Part shown: piece by piece, positions 10,985 through 22,513 of the stretch | Position numbering within the stretch: position 1 is the first letter of the stretch | Layout: the number at the start of each line of letters is the position of its first letter | Source of the DNA: Quillaja saponaria | Lineage: Eukaryota > Streptophyta > Magnoliopsida > Fabales > Quillajaceae | Assembly (NCBI GenBank): GCA_029379385.1 | Contig: CM055608.1 | Span: forward strand, 23,744,350-23,808,349 | Length of the DNA: 64,000 bases | Direction: 5' to 3' | The notes under the pieces: model-generated | The model's input: only the letters and a program-made list of their open reading frames with translations | Told to the model about the DNA's origin: nothing | Databases searched by the model: none | Translations under genes and position numbers: made by a program

Positions 10985-11364
10985 GACATAGTAAAAAATA
11001 GACATTTTGGCTATGTCAATAGAAATGTTGGACGAATTTTAAAGGGTTCAGAATAAGCATTTATTTATTTCTTAATTATAGGACTCTAACCATACAAGGC
11101 AATGAAATCAAACAAGGTCAGAAAGAACATACATTACAAGAAATAGAGTTATTTGTGTCTGCTCTATGCAAACACATTTAATCATCTACGCCTGTGTCCA
11201 GACGCAGTTAATCATTAGCGTTTGTTTTCAGACACAGTAATACTATACTCAGATACCATTTTCTACATCTGCGCAAACGCAAAACTTATTTGCATTTATC
11301 TTATTGTATTTGCAAAGCGGGCGCAACATACAAACTCTAATATGCATATAAGTTAAAACTCTAA

Positions 11365-12700
11365 TTTAAAGAAATTTTGAAATTAAAAATTTAGCCTAAT
11401 ATCCTAACCCTTGATCTAAATATATTTTCCATTCTTCTTACTAGTCTTATTTGTTCCTATGATTATGCTAGTACTCCCGAAATTAGAAATGGACTTATAT
11501 TTGACTATTTTGCCCCCAACTCAAAAAATCAAAGTTTTTGAGTAGAAACTAAAAGTTTGACCTACTATCCTAATTGTTAATCCAAATAGATTTTTGATTT
11601 TTTTGCAGTTTTTATTCGTCCCTAAGGTCATGCCTGTAGTCTATGAATCCGAAACATACTTGTATTTTATCATTTTGCCCCCAAACTCAAACGTCTAAAG
11701 TTTTTTTTGAAACTAAAAGTTTGGCCTAATATCCTAATCGTTGATCAAAATAAATTTCTATTTCTTCTTACAGGTCATGTTTGTCCTCATGGTCGTGTTG
11801 GTACTCTCGAAATCCAAAACATACTTGTATTTGACTATTTTGACCTCCCAAATTCTAACTTTTAAAGTTTTGAAACTAAAAGTTTGGCCAAATATCCTAA
11901 CCATTGATTCAAATTGATTTTATTTCTTCGTATAAATCTTATTCATCCCCACAGTCATATCAATACCCCTGGGATTCAAAATGAACTTGTATTTGACAAT
12001 TTGCCCCTGAACCCAAACTTTTAAATTTTTTGCCTTGAAAGTAAAAGTTTGGCCTAATATCATAAACATTGATCTAAATGGAATTCCGTTTCTTCTTACA
12101 GGTCTTATTAGTCCCCATAATAGTACCAGTGTTCTTGGAATCCGAAATGAAGTTGTATTTGACCTTTTGCCTCTCGAACCTAAACTTTCAAAGTTTTTAC
12201 CTTGAAATTAAAAGTTTGGCCTAATATCCTAAACTATTGATCCAAATAGTTTTTTGTTTCTTCGTATAGGTCTTATTTGTTCCCATGGTTGTATCTGTGT
12301 TCTCAAAATTCAAAATTGACTTTTATTTGACCGTTTTCCTCCCCGAACCCAAACTTTCAAAGCTTTTTCCTTGAAACTAAAAGTTTAGCCTAAGATCGTA
12401 ACTGCTAAACTAAATAGATTTTTGTTTCATCATACAACTCTTATTTGTCCCCAGGGCTATGCTACTACTCTCGAATTCATAGGCTTGTATTGGTCCATTT
12501 TGCCCCCAAACACAAACTTTAATATTTTTGTCTTGAAACTAAAAATTTGGTCTAATATCCTAGTTGTTGATCTAAATAGATTAATGTTTCTTCCTACAAG
12601 TCTGCTTCGTCCCCATGGTTATGCTGGTACTTTCAGAATCTAAAACAGACATATATTTATCTATTTTGCTCATCGAACCCAATTTTACAATGTTTTTGCC
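11365..12700. repeat. Minisatellite, about eight ~163-bp units
   Basis: Each unit contains, in order, a 'gaaactaaaagtttggccta' type block, 'atcctaa', 'ttgatccaaatag', a 'tttcttcttacaggtcttat' block, 'gtccccatggt', and 'cttgtatttgacc'. Unit starts fall near 11372, 11545, 11706, 11873, 12040, 12208, 12373 and 12534, that is every 155-170 bases. Units differ by scattered substitutions. Two more units of the same family are at 3190-3455. Confidence 0.85.
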
Positions 12701-12739
12701 TTTATACAATAACAAAGTAAAACATTTGCATTTATAAAA

Positions 12740-14500
12740 TAAAATTAAAAGAATACGTACCTCAAATGGTTGAGGTGATAGTGTCAAAGTCGATGGATGT
12801 ACCCCAGTTCTCTTGTAACTAACTTATGTATGAACACCATCTACTTTAGAGTGAATTCTATAGAAAACGGAGATGCGCCAAAAGTCGTTCCAGAGCTGTC
12901 AACAATGATGGTAGAAGCTAAGGACCCGACTTTGCCCTGTACTTGATGGAAATAGATAGAACCCGTAAATCCGTAGATGAGACCCTTCTTCTTGCAACCT
13001 ACTAGCTTCACAAAGAGAGCTGGGTCCCTCACAAAGGGACTCTCAGTTGGTGTATAACATTATCTTGCTAGTCAGTGCTAAATTGCCCTATCTCTATCTT
13101 TGAAGTTCAAAATCTTCCTATAAATGAAAAACAGTAAGGGTTTGCAATTAATCAAACATGTAATGTGCTATATATGTCAACGGAAAACAATTATGTAAAA
13201 CGAAAAACAACTATGTAAAACAAATAATAATAATATTGATGGTCTTCGATTTCGTATTAGCAAAGTCACCTGACTTTCTCTTGTAAGTGCGGTCGAAAAT
13301 CTAAATAACTATATATTCTCTACCCAACTATTTCTCATGTACCAAAAATTATATAACTAATATTGATTAAATAAAACATTATTAACATGTCACTTTTGGT
13401 AAATGGCTATATTGATAGAGCCAGATGCATGATGAATAAGCTCACCACCTGCTCGCTCATTTGTTTTGATCATCTGAGAGTGCCTTTGGAAGTCAGGGCT
13501 TGCTCACTTGGCACAATATCTTCCACCTATCTTATGTGATATAATATGGGGGCCCATCCTCCTTCTAAGCTGGTCCGATGTGTACTTCTGACTCAAGTTA
13601 GAACATAGATTTTTGAAACACATTAGTGCATTTCTGCTTCATCAAACACAACCGAAGATGTAGCATTCTACTCGAGATCAACCCTAAACTGTCGATACAA
13701 CATAAATTAAAAAAAAAAAAAAATCAAATTGTCACTAATTTAATAACGTATTAAATTGAAATTAAAGCTTAAAAATAATGTAATTGAATTTTCAATAAAT
13801 AATTATAGCAACAGGCCTTCAACTCCTAGGGGAACTTTCAGTAGTTAGATCGGACATGGAAGCTATTTCATGACAACACCAGAAATGGTAATGCCCACTT
13901 TTGTGTCTTTGGGGTCCTCCCCAACAAATGCTCTGCAATATAAACAAAAAGATACGCATGTAAGTAAAATATATTATATAAATATAATTGAACAAAAAAT
14001 ATAAAAATTATTTACATGTCTCTAGTTATGTGGATGAGTGGGCAATCCTCCTTAAGAAGGGGCAAGCTTATTCTTGTCCTTCTACCCCTTTTATGTGCTC
14101 GTTGCACACTTAGTGACATCACCTTTCTCATGAGGGACATCGTCTTCAATACAAGGCTCAAAATCAGCCCCATGCTCGACATCTTGATGACCTGAAGCTG
14201 CAATACAAATTAATTACATGTAAGAACAATGAAATTCATAAAAAAATAAAAAAAATCATTCTGAAACTTAAAATTTAACTTAGATGTCACTATAGACCTT
14301 GACCTCGACGGGATCTTATCTGAGCCCACATCAAATAGGTTCCGAATATGCTCTAAGAATGAAGTAAGTAACAGAACACTGAAGGGTAGAGCTACAACTA
14401 TAGAAGGAGGTGGAGCTGTAGTTGTAGAGGGAGAAGCCGCTACTATAGACGAAGATAAAGCTCCACGACATCCTAAGAGGAGCGTAGAATGATCTCTAGG
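12740..14500 (-). pseudogene. Degenerate CACTA transposase-associated gene fragment
   Basis: On the minus strand, 13032-12841 encodes a coherent segment with VRDPALFVKLVGCKKKG-like content and then LIYGF. This lysine-rich 'KKKGxIYGF' pattern is typical of the C-terminus of plant En/Spm-associated (Transposase_24-like) proteins. Further minus-strand fragments with protein-like composition occur at about 13930-13860 (AFVGEDPKDTKVGITIS), 14200-14020, and a Ser/Pro-rich stretch at 14490-14290. They lie in different frames, separated by stops and AT-rich, intron-like sequence. No start or stop can be fixed. The family assignment is by pattern only. Confidence 0.45.
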
Positions 14501-14520
14501 TAGGGTTGTGTAATAAACTG

Positions 14521-15964
14521 CATTGTATAATCAGAAAAATACACCTGCTTATGTATTCATCATCCAAATCTTATAACAAGTATCTTGACAATTCCTAAAC
14601 TAATCTAGTTTACAAATATATAGAGTAGAATTAAGAAATACTTGTACTAAGGCTCCATTTCAATACTAACAACAGGTCCATTTAGATACTTGTAGCAAGG
14701 CTCCATAACCAACACATTTTTAAAGAAAAAATGATACACTATAATAATAAAACCCATAGACCTACTAAATATATTAGTTTTGAACAAAAATCATAAAAGA
14801 AGAAAGTAATCTATCTACAAAAAGTTACTTTCTTACATAAGTTATAACAGACCTTATAAACGTATAAACCATAATAAGTAAGTAGTAATAAGTCACGACA
14901 GTGTAAACACTGCATCAAGAAAAAATAAAATAAAACCTGCAGATAAAAGTCCATGCAAACAAGAAAGGAAAGCATCTAGTTAAGAGCTAAAATGTAATTT
15001 GACAGAAAGATAACATCTAAAATAAAGATGTCCATAAAAAGGTCCCGTTAAAGAACTACTTTTCAACATCATTCAAGCATTTCGGGTCAAGTTCCAACTA
15101 GTCATAAATCATAAAGGACTGTATTTTTGCTAGACCAACTAAAGTTGTATAAAGAAACAAACAACAAAGCCTCATAAGCAAACACTACAAGAAGAAAATA
15201 AAAAGATTCTAAAAATACAATAATATAAAGCAATTATTTATGTTAATGCTAATCAAACACGTTTTCCTTTCCATTAAATATCCCAAAAAAAAAAAAAGAC
15301 TATCACTTGCATAAACACATAAAGATACCTAGCTAGGGAATGGAGAAATAGGTATTGCTTAATAAGTTATTTTAGAATTGCGGTGGTGAATAATTGAATT
15401 AGAGAAAGCAGCATATCAATCACCACATAAATGGTAGATAAAGCCCCCATACTTACTGGATATTATTGGTTTAATAAGTAAGTACTAATGGATGCAACCT
15501 AGTTCCTTCACCTTCTAAATCAGGCGTTTAAATCCTAATGCTTGGAAGGTTACCTAAAGGTCTTGTCCATACTTAACTTGTACTACACCCACTAGCTGAT
15601 CTGCTATGGAGGAGATAGTCTATTTGATTACTTTGTCTAATAGCTTAAGATATCTAACATATTTATTGTATAGTATCTACCGAGGTAATTCAAAGTTAAA
15701 AAAATAAAAATAAATCTTAATTCACCAAATCATATAGAATTCTTTAAGTAATGAAATATTTAAGCGAAAGAAACTTTCTTTCCTAAATCTGGTTTCAAAA
15801 ACTAGAAATTCATTATCAAAGAGAACAAGCACCTTTAAATGCTTAATCTAAAGGTAATATATCCAATTGCACATCAATACAAACATCAAAAATATAAAGC
15901 GATAATAACTAAGTTATAAAAGAGAATGATTTAGCCTAGATCATTGTTTAGGTTCCAAAGTAAT
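14521..15964. other. AT-rich sequence, possibly remainder of the CACTA-like element
   Basis: No coding pattern on either strand. An isolated 'cactacaagaag' at 15183 resembles a CACTA left end, but no partner end or target duplication is seen. Confidence 0.35.
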
Positions 15965-17334
15965 TGTAACAACCAATAGTTCAATTGTCAGTAATTTATA
16001 CTAGATTAGTGTGTGATGAGCTTTAAATAAATTATTAATTTAGAAGTTGATTTCTTGAAAAGTTCAAAGATTTGGGTTATAAAATTTTGTTAATTTTTTT
16101 TAGTCGGCTTGAAATTTTAAATAATCAAAGTTATGTATAATTATTTACATGGACAATTTGAATTTTTAATTGTTTGTTTTTTTTTTTTTTTTTGGATCCT
16201 ATTTTTTATTTATTAACAAAAAAAGGAAGAAAATCTTAAATTATGTTATTGTTTTAAGTTTTGAAGTGTTGGTGACAATTTTGTAAATACAAATTCTTAG
16301 GTTTTCTTTTTCCCTTCTTTTTCTCCTTTCTTTTTTCCCTTCATTCCTTCCATTCACATGCACGCACTCTTTCTCTTCCATAAGAATCTCTTTCTTCACC
16401 TCTCTGTAGAAACTCAGCCACTCCTTAACTCATCCACTATCTCCTCCTCCCTCTCATCCTCCGATGCATGGTTAAATTGATGTGGGCAAAGTCAGCAGTG
16501 TAGGTTGGAGCGTTGGTGGCAGATTAGAAAGTTTTATTTTTCCAACACATTCTCTCTCTTTGATTCTTACTCATCCAAGCTCATAATCCTCTATCTCCAT
16601 GTGTCTTTCTTGTAAGTAAGCTTAGGTAACATCATTCCACCTCTTTGGCCAACATCTAAATAGCCTGAAATATTTTTCGATGAAGATTCATAGAACTTAC
16701 TGAAACAAGTGAATAAGTCGATTCGAAGCTTGGCTTATAACCTTCATGCTACGGATTGCAATTATAGGTAGGATTTTGATCGATTATTTCTTTTTTCCTA
16801 GATAAATGTAAGGTTTCATGAATATATATTTAGGGTTTTTAGACTTTGTTAGAAATATATTCAATTTCTCTTGTACTAGTAGCTTCTAGAAGAAAAAAAA
16901 TAAAAATAAAAATATTTGAGCATAGTTTGGTTCCTTAGCTTTTGGGTACTCAATGATAAGAAAATCTTTTTGAGACTTCAACTTTTTACCTAAACATTGT
17001 CAATTTTGTATTTAAAATATATCTTTAAAGGAATTACTATTTTGATCAACTAAAGTATTAGAAATTTATGATTTTAGTTTTGTAGTGAATATATATTATT
17101 GTTATATGTTTATGTAAATTCATAAGTTTGTTAGTTTTGATGTTTAAAAGTTATTCAAATGTCAACAATTCTGACGAAAAGAAAAAAAAAACCTAAAAAA
17201 AAAGGAAAAGAAAAAAGAATTTATGATATAAACTAATTTGATTTTTTGTTCTTTTAGAAATAGTTTTGGCTATACTATCTTTAATCAAGATTTTGTTTCT
17301 CCTATAGTTGTTTTCCTTCAAATTTTGTTGACTT

Positions 17335-17539
17335 TGTTAAAGTGTAAATATAGGCAGCTTAATTAGTGGGTCAAATTTCCTTATTTATAGTTTCCTTATT
17401 TCTGTGTAATTTCTATTACGTATTTGGTTGATATTTAGTCTAGGTTCACTATGTTAGGTTAAATACTTTAGCCTATAAATAGAGGCTCCCTCTTGTATAT
17501 TGAAAATCATCTGAATATACATTCTTCTTATATTCAACA
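17335..17539 (+). repeat. Left LTR of the copia element
   Basis: 205 bases, from TGTTAAAG to TTCAACA. It carries its own TATA box ('ctataaatag', 17473-17482). It differs from the right LTR by four substitutions and a 19-base insertion in the right copy. Confidence 0.92.
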
Positions 17540-17551
17540 TGGTATCAGAGC
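17540..17551 (+). promoter_or_regulatory. Primer-binding site (tRNA-iMet)
   Basis: TGGTATCAGAGC immediately follows the left LTR, the canonical copia primer-binding site complementary to initiator methionine tRNA. Confidence 0.93.
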
Positions 17552-17637
17552 TTAGGGAGAAAAAACCCTAATATTTTATATTTCGCAAAAAAAAAAAAAA
17601 ACAGTAATTTTTATTTTCAGCTGTTTTTCTTTCCAGC

Positions 17638-20600
17638 GTGTCTCTCTCTATTGCTACGTTTCATTCCAGAATGTCTCTCTATTGCTGCGTTTCATTCCCG
17701 CAGTACGATTATTGTTCATCGGGGGTATTGTTCATCGGTATGTCTACCTCTGAAAAATCTGAAATCGGTATGTCAAAACCTAGTACTTTTACCTCTGTGT
17801 TTTCTAGATCCCCTGTTATTACTACATCTAATATTGTTCAATCAGCTAATTCATTTGAAGTTTCACAATCTAAAGACAAGCATATTAATGTCTCATTATC
17901 AACTACTGAATATGATAAGTTCCTACAGTATCAAGCTACCCAGCAATCTTCTCATGATAATTCTGTCGCTTGCCTCTCTCAGACCCCTTCTGACACTTGG
18001 ATTCTTGATTCTGGTGCCTCTGATCACATATTTGGTAATCCCAAACTTTTTTCTAGTATTAGTAATCCATCATCACCTTCCACTATTACTATAGCTAATG
18101 GCTCCACAACAATTGCTAAAGGTATAGGTCAAGCTACACCATTATCTTCTTTGCCTTTATAATATGTGCTTTATGTCCCTGAATGTTCATTCAGTCTGAT
18201 TTCTATTAGTCAATTGACTCGTTCTCTCAATTGTTCTGTCACTTTCATTGATGATTCTTTTACTATACAGGACCGACGTACGGGACGAAAGATTGGCATA
18301 GGGCGTGAGTCACATGGCCTTTACCATGTTACCACACTACCTATATCTTCAGTGGCTTGCTTTACAGATGTATCACCTATTCTCATTCACAGTCGATTGG
18401 GTCATCATAGTCTATCTAAGCTTCAAAAGATGGTCCCTCGTTTGTCATCTCTGTCATCTTTAAATTGTGAATCGTGTCAGCTTGGCAAGCACACACGTGC
18501 TTCGTTTCCAAAGCATAGTCGTTTTAGAGCAGAGTCTCCCTTTCATCTTGTTCATACTGATGTTTGGGGTCCTAGTCGTGTTAGTTCATATTTGGGATTT
18601 CAGTATTTTGTAACCTTTATTGATTACTATTCTTGTTGCACGTGGTTATTTCTAATGAAAAATCGTTCTGAGTTATTTTCTATATTCCAACAGTTTTGTG
18701 CTGAAATTAAAACACAATTTGGTGTTTCTATTCGTATTTTGCGTAGTGATAATGCATGTGAATATTTATCTACATCATTTCAGCACTTTATGACATATCA
18801 AGGTATGCAGCATCAATCATCTTGTTCTTACATTCCTCAACAAATGAGTTGCTGAGTGCAAAAACAGACATTTAATTAAAATAGCTCGTACTCTATTACT
18901 TCATGGTCATGTTCCACTTCAATTTTGGGGTGATGCTGTACTTACTACATGCTACCTTATTAATCGCATGCCATCTTCTACATTGCATAACAAAATTTCA
19001 TATTCTGTCATCTTTCCTAATCATCCCTTATATTCACTTCCGCTTCGTATCTTTGGTTGCATTTGTTTTGTTCATGATCTAACACCTGGACAGGATAAAC
19101 TCTCTTCCAAATCATTTAAGTGCATCTTCTTGGGTTATTCTCGCCTTCAAAAAGGGTATAAATGTTACTGTCCAGATAAGAATCGTTACTTTATCTCCGC
19201 TGATGTTACATTTTTTGAGGAATATTCATTCTTTTCCTCAACTATTCCCGAGCCACCTTCTATCTTTGAGGCTTTTCCGGTTCCTTATCTTGGACCAAAT
19301 GACTATGTATCATCTTCACCACTACCTGATCTTCCAGGAGACACTGTTGATGTACCTGATGACTCACCTTCTGTCCCAACAGCTTCCCGTGCCTCGGATC
19401 CTGCTTCACCACCTATTTTACGAAGAGGTACTCGTTCAACTTGTAATCCTTATTCTATTTATACTTTTTTGAGTTATCATCGTTTATCTTCACCCTATTA
19501 TAAATTTGTCTCCTCTTTGTCTTCTATTTCTGTTCCAAAGTCTACCAGTGATGCTCTTGCTCATCCCGGGTGGCAGAAGGCCATGATTGATGAAATGAAC
19601 GCCTTACATACTAATGGTACTTGCGAACTGGTCTCTTTACCTTCTGGAAAATCCACTGTTGGCTGTAAATGGGTATACACCGTAAAAGTTCATCCTGATG
19701 GTTCTGTTGATCGCTTAAAGGCTAGATTGGTAGCAAAAGGCTACACTCAGGTCTATGGTGTGGATTATTGAGAAACTTTCTCTCCCGTAGCTAAAATTAC
19801 ATCTGTCAGGGTATTTATATCTCTAGCTGCTATTTTTGATTGGCCACTCTATTAATTGGACATAAAAAAATGCTTTCTTACATGGTGACCTTGATGAAGA
19901 AGTCTTTATGGAGTAACCACTTGGTTTTGTTGCTTAGGGGGAGTCCGATATGGTGTGTCGATTGAAAAAGTCTCTATATGGCTTAAACCAATCTCCTAGA
20001 GCTTGGTTTGGTAGATTCAGTGAAGTAGTTCTTAGTTTTGGCCTTCAGAGGTGTACTGTTGATCACTCAGTTTTCTATAAACATACACCTAATGGCAGAA
20101 TTCTTTTAATTGTATATGTGGATGATATTGTGATTACAGGTGATGATAATCATGTGATTCAGCAATTGAAATCATTCCTACAGTCTAAGTTTCAAACTAA
20201 AGACTTAGGACAGCTAAAATACTTCTTGGGCATTGAGGTTGCAAGATCACAATTGGGTATTTGCCTTTCTCAAAGAAAGTATTGTCTGGATGTCTTAAGT
20301 GATATAGGTATGTTGGATTCCAAACCTGTAGATACTCCTATGGATCCCAACACTAAACTTGTACCAGATGAGGGGGAGCTACTGACTAATCCTGAGCAAT
20401 ATAGACGTCTTGTTGGTAAGCTGAATTATCTCATAGTCACTAGACCAGATATTACTTTTGCAACTAGTATGGTTAGCCAATTTCTTTCTCAACCTCGAAC
20501 ATCTCATTAGAATGCTGTTATTCGTATCCTAAGATACTTTAAAACTGCACCCGGAAAGGGATTATTATATAAGAATCATGGGCACACTTTAGTTCGAGGA

Positions 20601-21125
20601 CATGGTCGTGGTCATACATTAGTCTATAAACATAATTCTACTCCAGTTCAAGGTTATAGCGATGCTGATTGGGCAGACTCTCAATTTGACAAAAGATCTA
20701 CTACAGGATACTGTATATTTCTGGGTGAAAATCTTGTTTCATAGAAAAGTGAAAAGTAGACTGTTGTTGCAAGATCTAGTGCTGAATCTGAATATAGGGC
20801 CATGACTTATACCACTGCTGAGTTAGTTTGGCTGAAAAATCTATTAGACGAACTTGGATTTTAGCACTCACAGCCTATGGAGTTAGTATGTGATAATCAA
20901 GCTGCATTACATATTGCATCAAATCCAGTCTTTCATGAACGAACAAAACATATAGAAGTTGACTGTCATTTTGTTCGTGAGAAGCTTATGGATAATACAA
21001 TCAAGACTACATATACAAAATCAGAAGATCAGTTAGCAGACTTATTCTCAAAATCTTTGACAGGAAACCGATTACGATATATATGCAACAAGCTTGGAAC
21101 ATATAATCTTTATGCTCCAGCTTGA
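17638..21125 (+). pseudogene. Copia pol, broken and lacking gag
   Basis: Protease: WILDSGASDHIFG near 18000. Integrase: zinc-binding HSRLGHH...CESCQLGK (about 18390-18490), then HTDVWGP (18555) and RSDNACEY (18745), with a TGA at 18853. The integrase C-terminal part and linker continue from about 18870 to 19560. Reverse transcriptase: GCKWVYTVK and RLKARLVAKGYTQ (19660-19750), an in-frame TGA after GVDY (19769), further stops near 19852 and 19915, then LYGLNQSPRAW (19975) and the catalytic YVDD (about 20118). RNase H: YSDADWADS (20655) and a terminal ADLFSKSL block (21040). A TAG splits reverse transcriptase from RNase H at about 20508. No CCHC zinc knuckle or gag domain lies between the primer site and protease, where only ~450 bases exist. 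It cannot make a working polyprotein. Confidence 0.9.
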
Positions 21126-21132
21126 GGGGGAG
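21124..21132 (+). promoter_or_regulatory. Polypurine tract
   Basis: GAGGGGGAG lies directly before the right LTR, the expected plus-strand priming site. Confidence 0.85.
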
Positions 21133-21356
21133 TGTCAGAGTGTAAATATAGGCAGCTTAATTAGTGGGTCAAATTTCCTTATTTATGGTTTCCTTCTTTA
21201 TTTATAGTTTCCTTATTTCTGTGTAATTTCTATTACGTATTTGGTTGATATTTAGTCTAGGTTCACTTTGTTAGGTTAAATACTTTAGCCTATAAATAGA
21301 GGCTCCCTCTTGTATATTGAAAATCATCTGAATATACATTCTTCTTATATTCAATA
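21133..21356 (+). repeat. Right LTR of the copia element
   Basis: 224 bases, from TGTCAGAG to TTCAATA. The excess over the left LTR is a 19-base local duplication around 'ttatggtttccttcttta'. The terminal CA has become TA. Confidence 0.92.
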
Positions 21357-22057
21357 GACTTAATAATGTTGATTCATGTTTGTTACTATTGGTTTATGTC
21401 CCTTCTAGATTGTTTCTTTGTACCAGAACATTGAGGAGATCTGCTGTTTGATTGTGTATTGGATGACTTTCTTGTTTAGTTTTGAAATTTTCTTTGGTCT
21501 AGGTGAGTGGTATTTACAATATGTGGCACATGCTTTAATCTCTCTACATAATTGATAAATTTCTTTAAGTGTTATAAGTATCATTCTATTTTTTTTTAGC
21601 TTTCTAATTATATTTTAGAAGAGATACCTTATGAAGACAAGAACTTGGAAATTTTTTCTTTCATTAGAGCTTAGGATTCAGGAACAAACATCTTTGATGT
21701 TAAATTGATTTTAAATTTCAAATATGACTATAGCTTAACTATGTGAATTTGACATATACTATTTGATGTCGGATACTAATATGAATGGATGGCTATTTAA
21801 GAATATTACATTTGACGATTTTTTGCGAAATGGTTTTTGATGACCACTTAGTGCAAGAGTTTTATTTATGTATTAGTTTGAGTATATGGCATACCATAAA
21901 TTCTGTTTTTATACTGAATTGGAGAAAGTGGTTATCTTTGGCACTTTGATTCATTGTTACGAGGTTTTACATATGGTTCATAAAGGAAAACTTGTGAAAC
22001 GATTAGTTGCAATTTTTTCTTTTTAGTATTTGATGAGACTAATTTTTAAGATCTAAA

Positions 22058-22060
<3 letters not shown>

Positions 22061-22108
<48 letters not shown>
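22061..22108. repeat. (AT)n microsatellite
   Basis: About 24 AT dinucleotides. Similar shorter tracts occur at 27951-27972, 41614-41642, 54155-54191 and 61109-61129. Confidence 0.95.
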
Positions 22109-22111
<3 letters not shown>

Positions 22112-22513
22112 AAATATATAGTGGTTGATATGAAATTTCATAGTTAAGGTATTATTTTTCGAATATGTTATTATGTTTAAGGTGTTGGACCAAGAATAGT
22201 GGGAAAATAATGGTTTGAAAATGATTGAGCTTTGGTTTTTGTAAAATTATGGGAAGATATAATCTTGTTTTGATAGAATTTGTTTTCGAAGGAAACCTTA
22301 TCAGAATATTAAAGTTAACAGCAGTGTTGTTAGCCTTGGTGCACCTTGGTTTAACACTAACTAGCAGGGGTGATGCTAGCCTTTTGCTAGGCCAAGCACG
22401 TGGATTGGATTCATTGAATACATTTGAATTGGTGCAAATTTAGATGCCTAGTTAACTGGCCTGATGCTGTTTTTTGTTATTGCACTCATTGGTTCGTTAC
22501 GTGACATTCTACC

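Larger units (their letters stand above)
11132..14520 (-). mobile_element. Second CACTA-like element, partial
   Basis: The left end at 11132 reads 'cattacaagaaatag', one base from the CACTA terminus. The next 200 bases carry repeated motifs (gacgcag, gcaaacgc, gcgtttg) also seen at 35650-36138. The minisatellite and then a minus-strand transposase-like pseudogene follow. I could not find a matching right end. Its 28-base left terminus aligns without gaps to the inverse of the end at 36138 (about 19 matches), but the flanking triplets differ ('ata' against 'tac'), so these are relatives rather than the two ends of one element. Confidence 0.5.
17330..21361 (+). mobile_element. Ty1/copia LTR retrotransposon with target duplication
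   Basis: A complete element at 17335-21356 flanked by the 5-bp duplication 'gactt' (17330-17334 and 21357-21361). It has 205- and 224-base LTRs, a tRNA-iMet primer site next to the left LTR, a polypurine tract next to the right LTR, and the copia gene order protease, integrase, reverse transcriptase, RNase H. The coding part carries several stops and frameshifts, and the gag region is missing. At 4.0 kb it is shorter than usual autonomous copia elements (about 5 kb). It is nested in the possible solo LTR. Confidence 0.93.

Noticed and set aside
11365..12700. CRISPR-like array
   Set aside because: Whole units of ~163 bases are repeated with no unique spacers, and the DNA is plant nuclear.
15183..15194. 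CACTA left end 'cactacaagaag'
   Set aside because: No partner terminus, target duplication or subterminal repeats around it; probably chance or a scrap.
17335..21356. Active autonomous copia element
   Set aside because: Gag is missing and pol has multiple stops and frameshifts.
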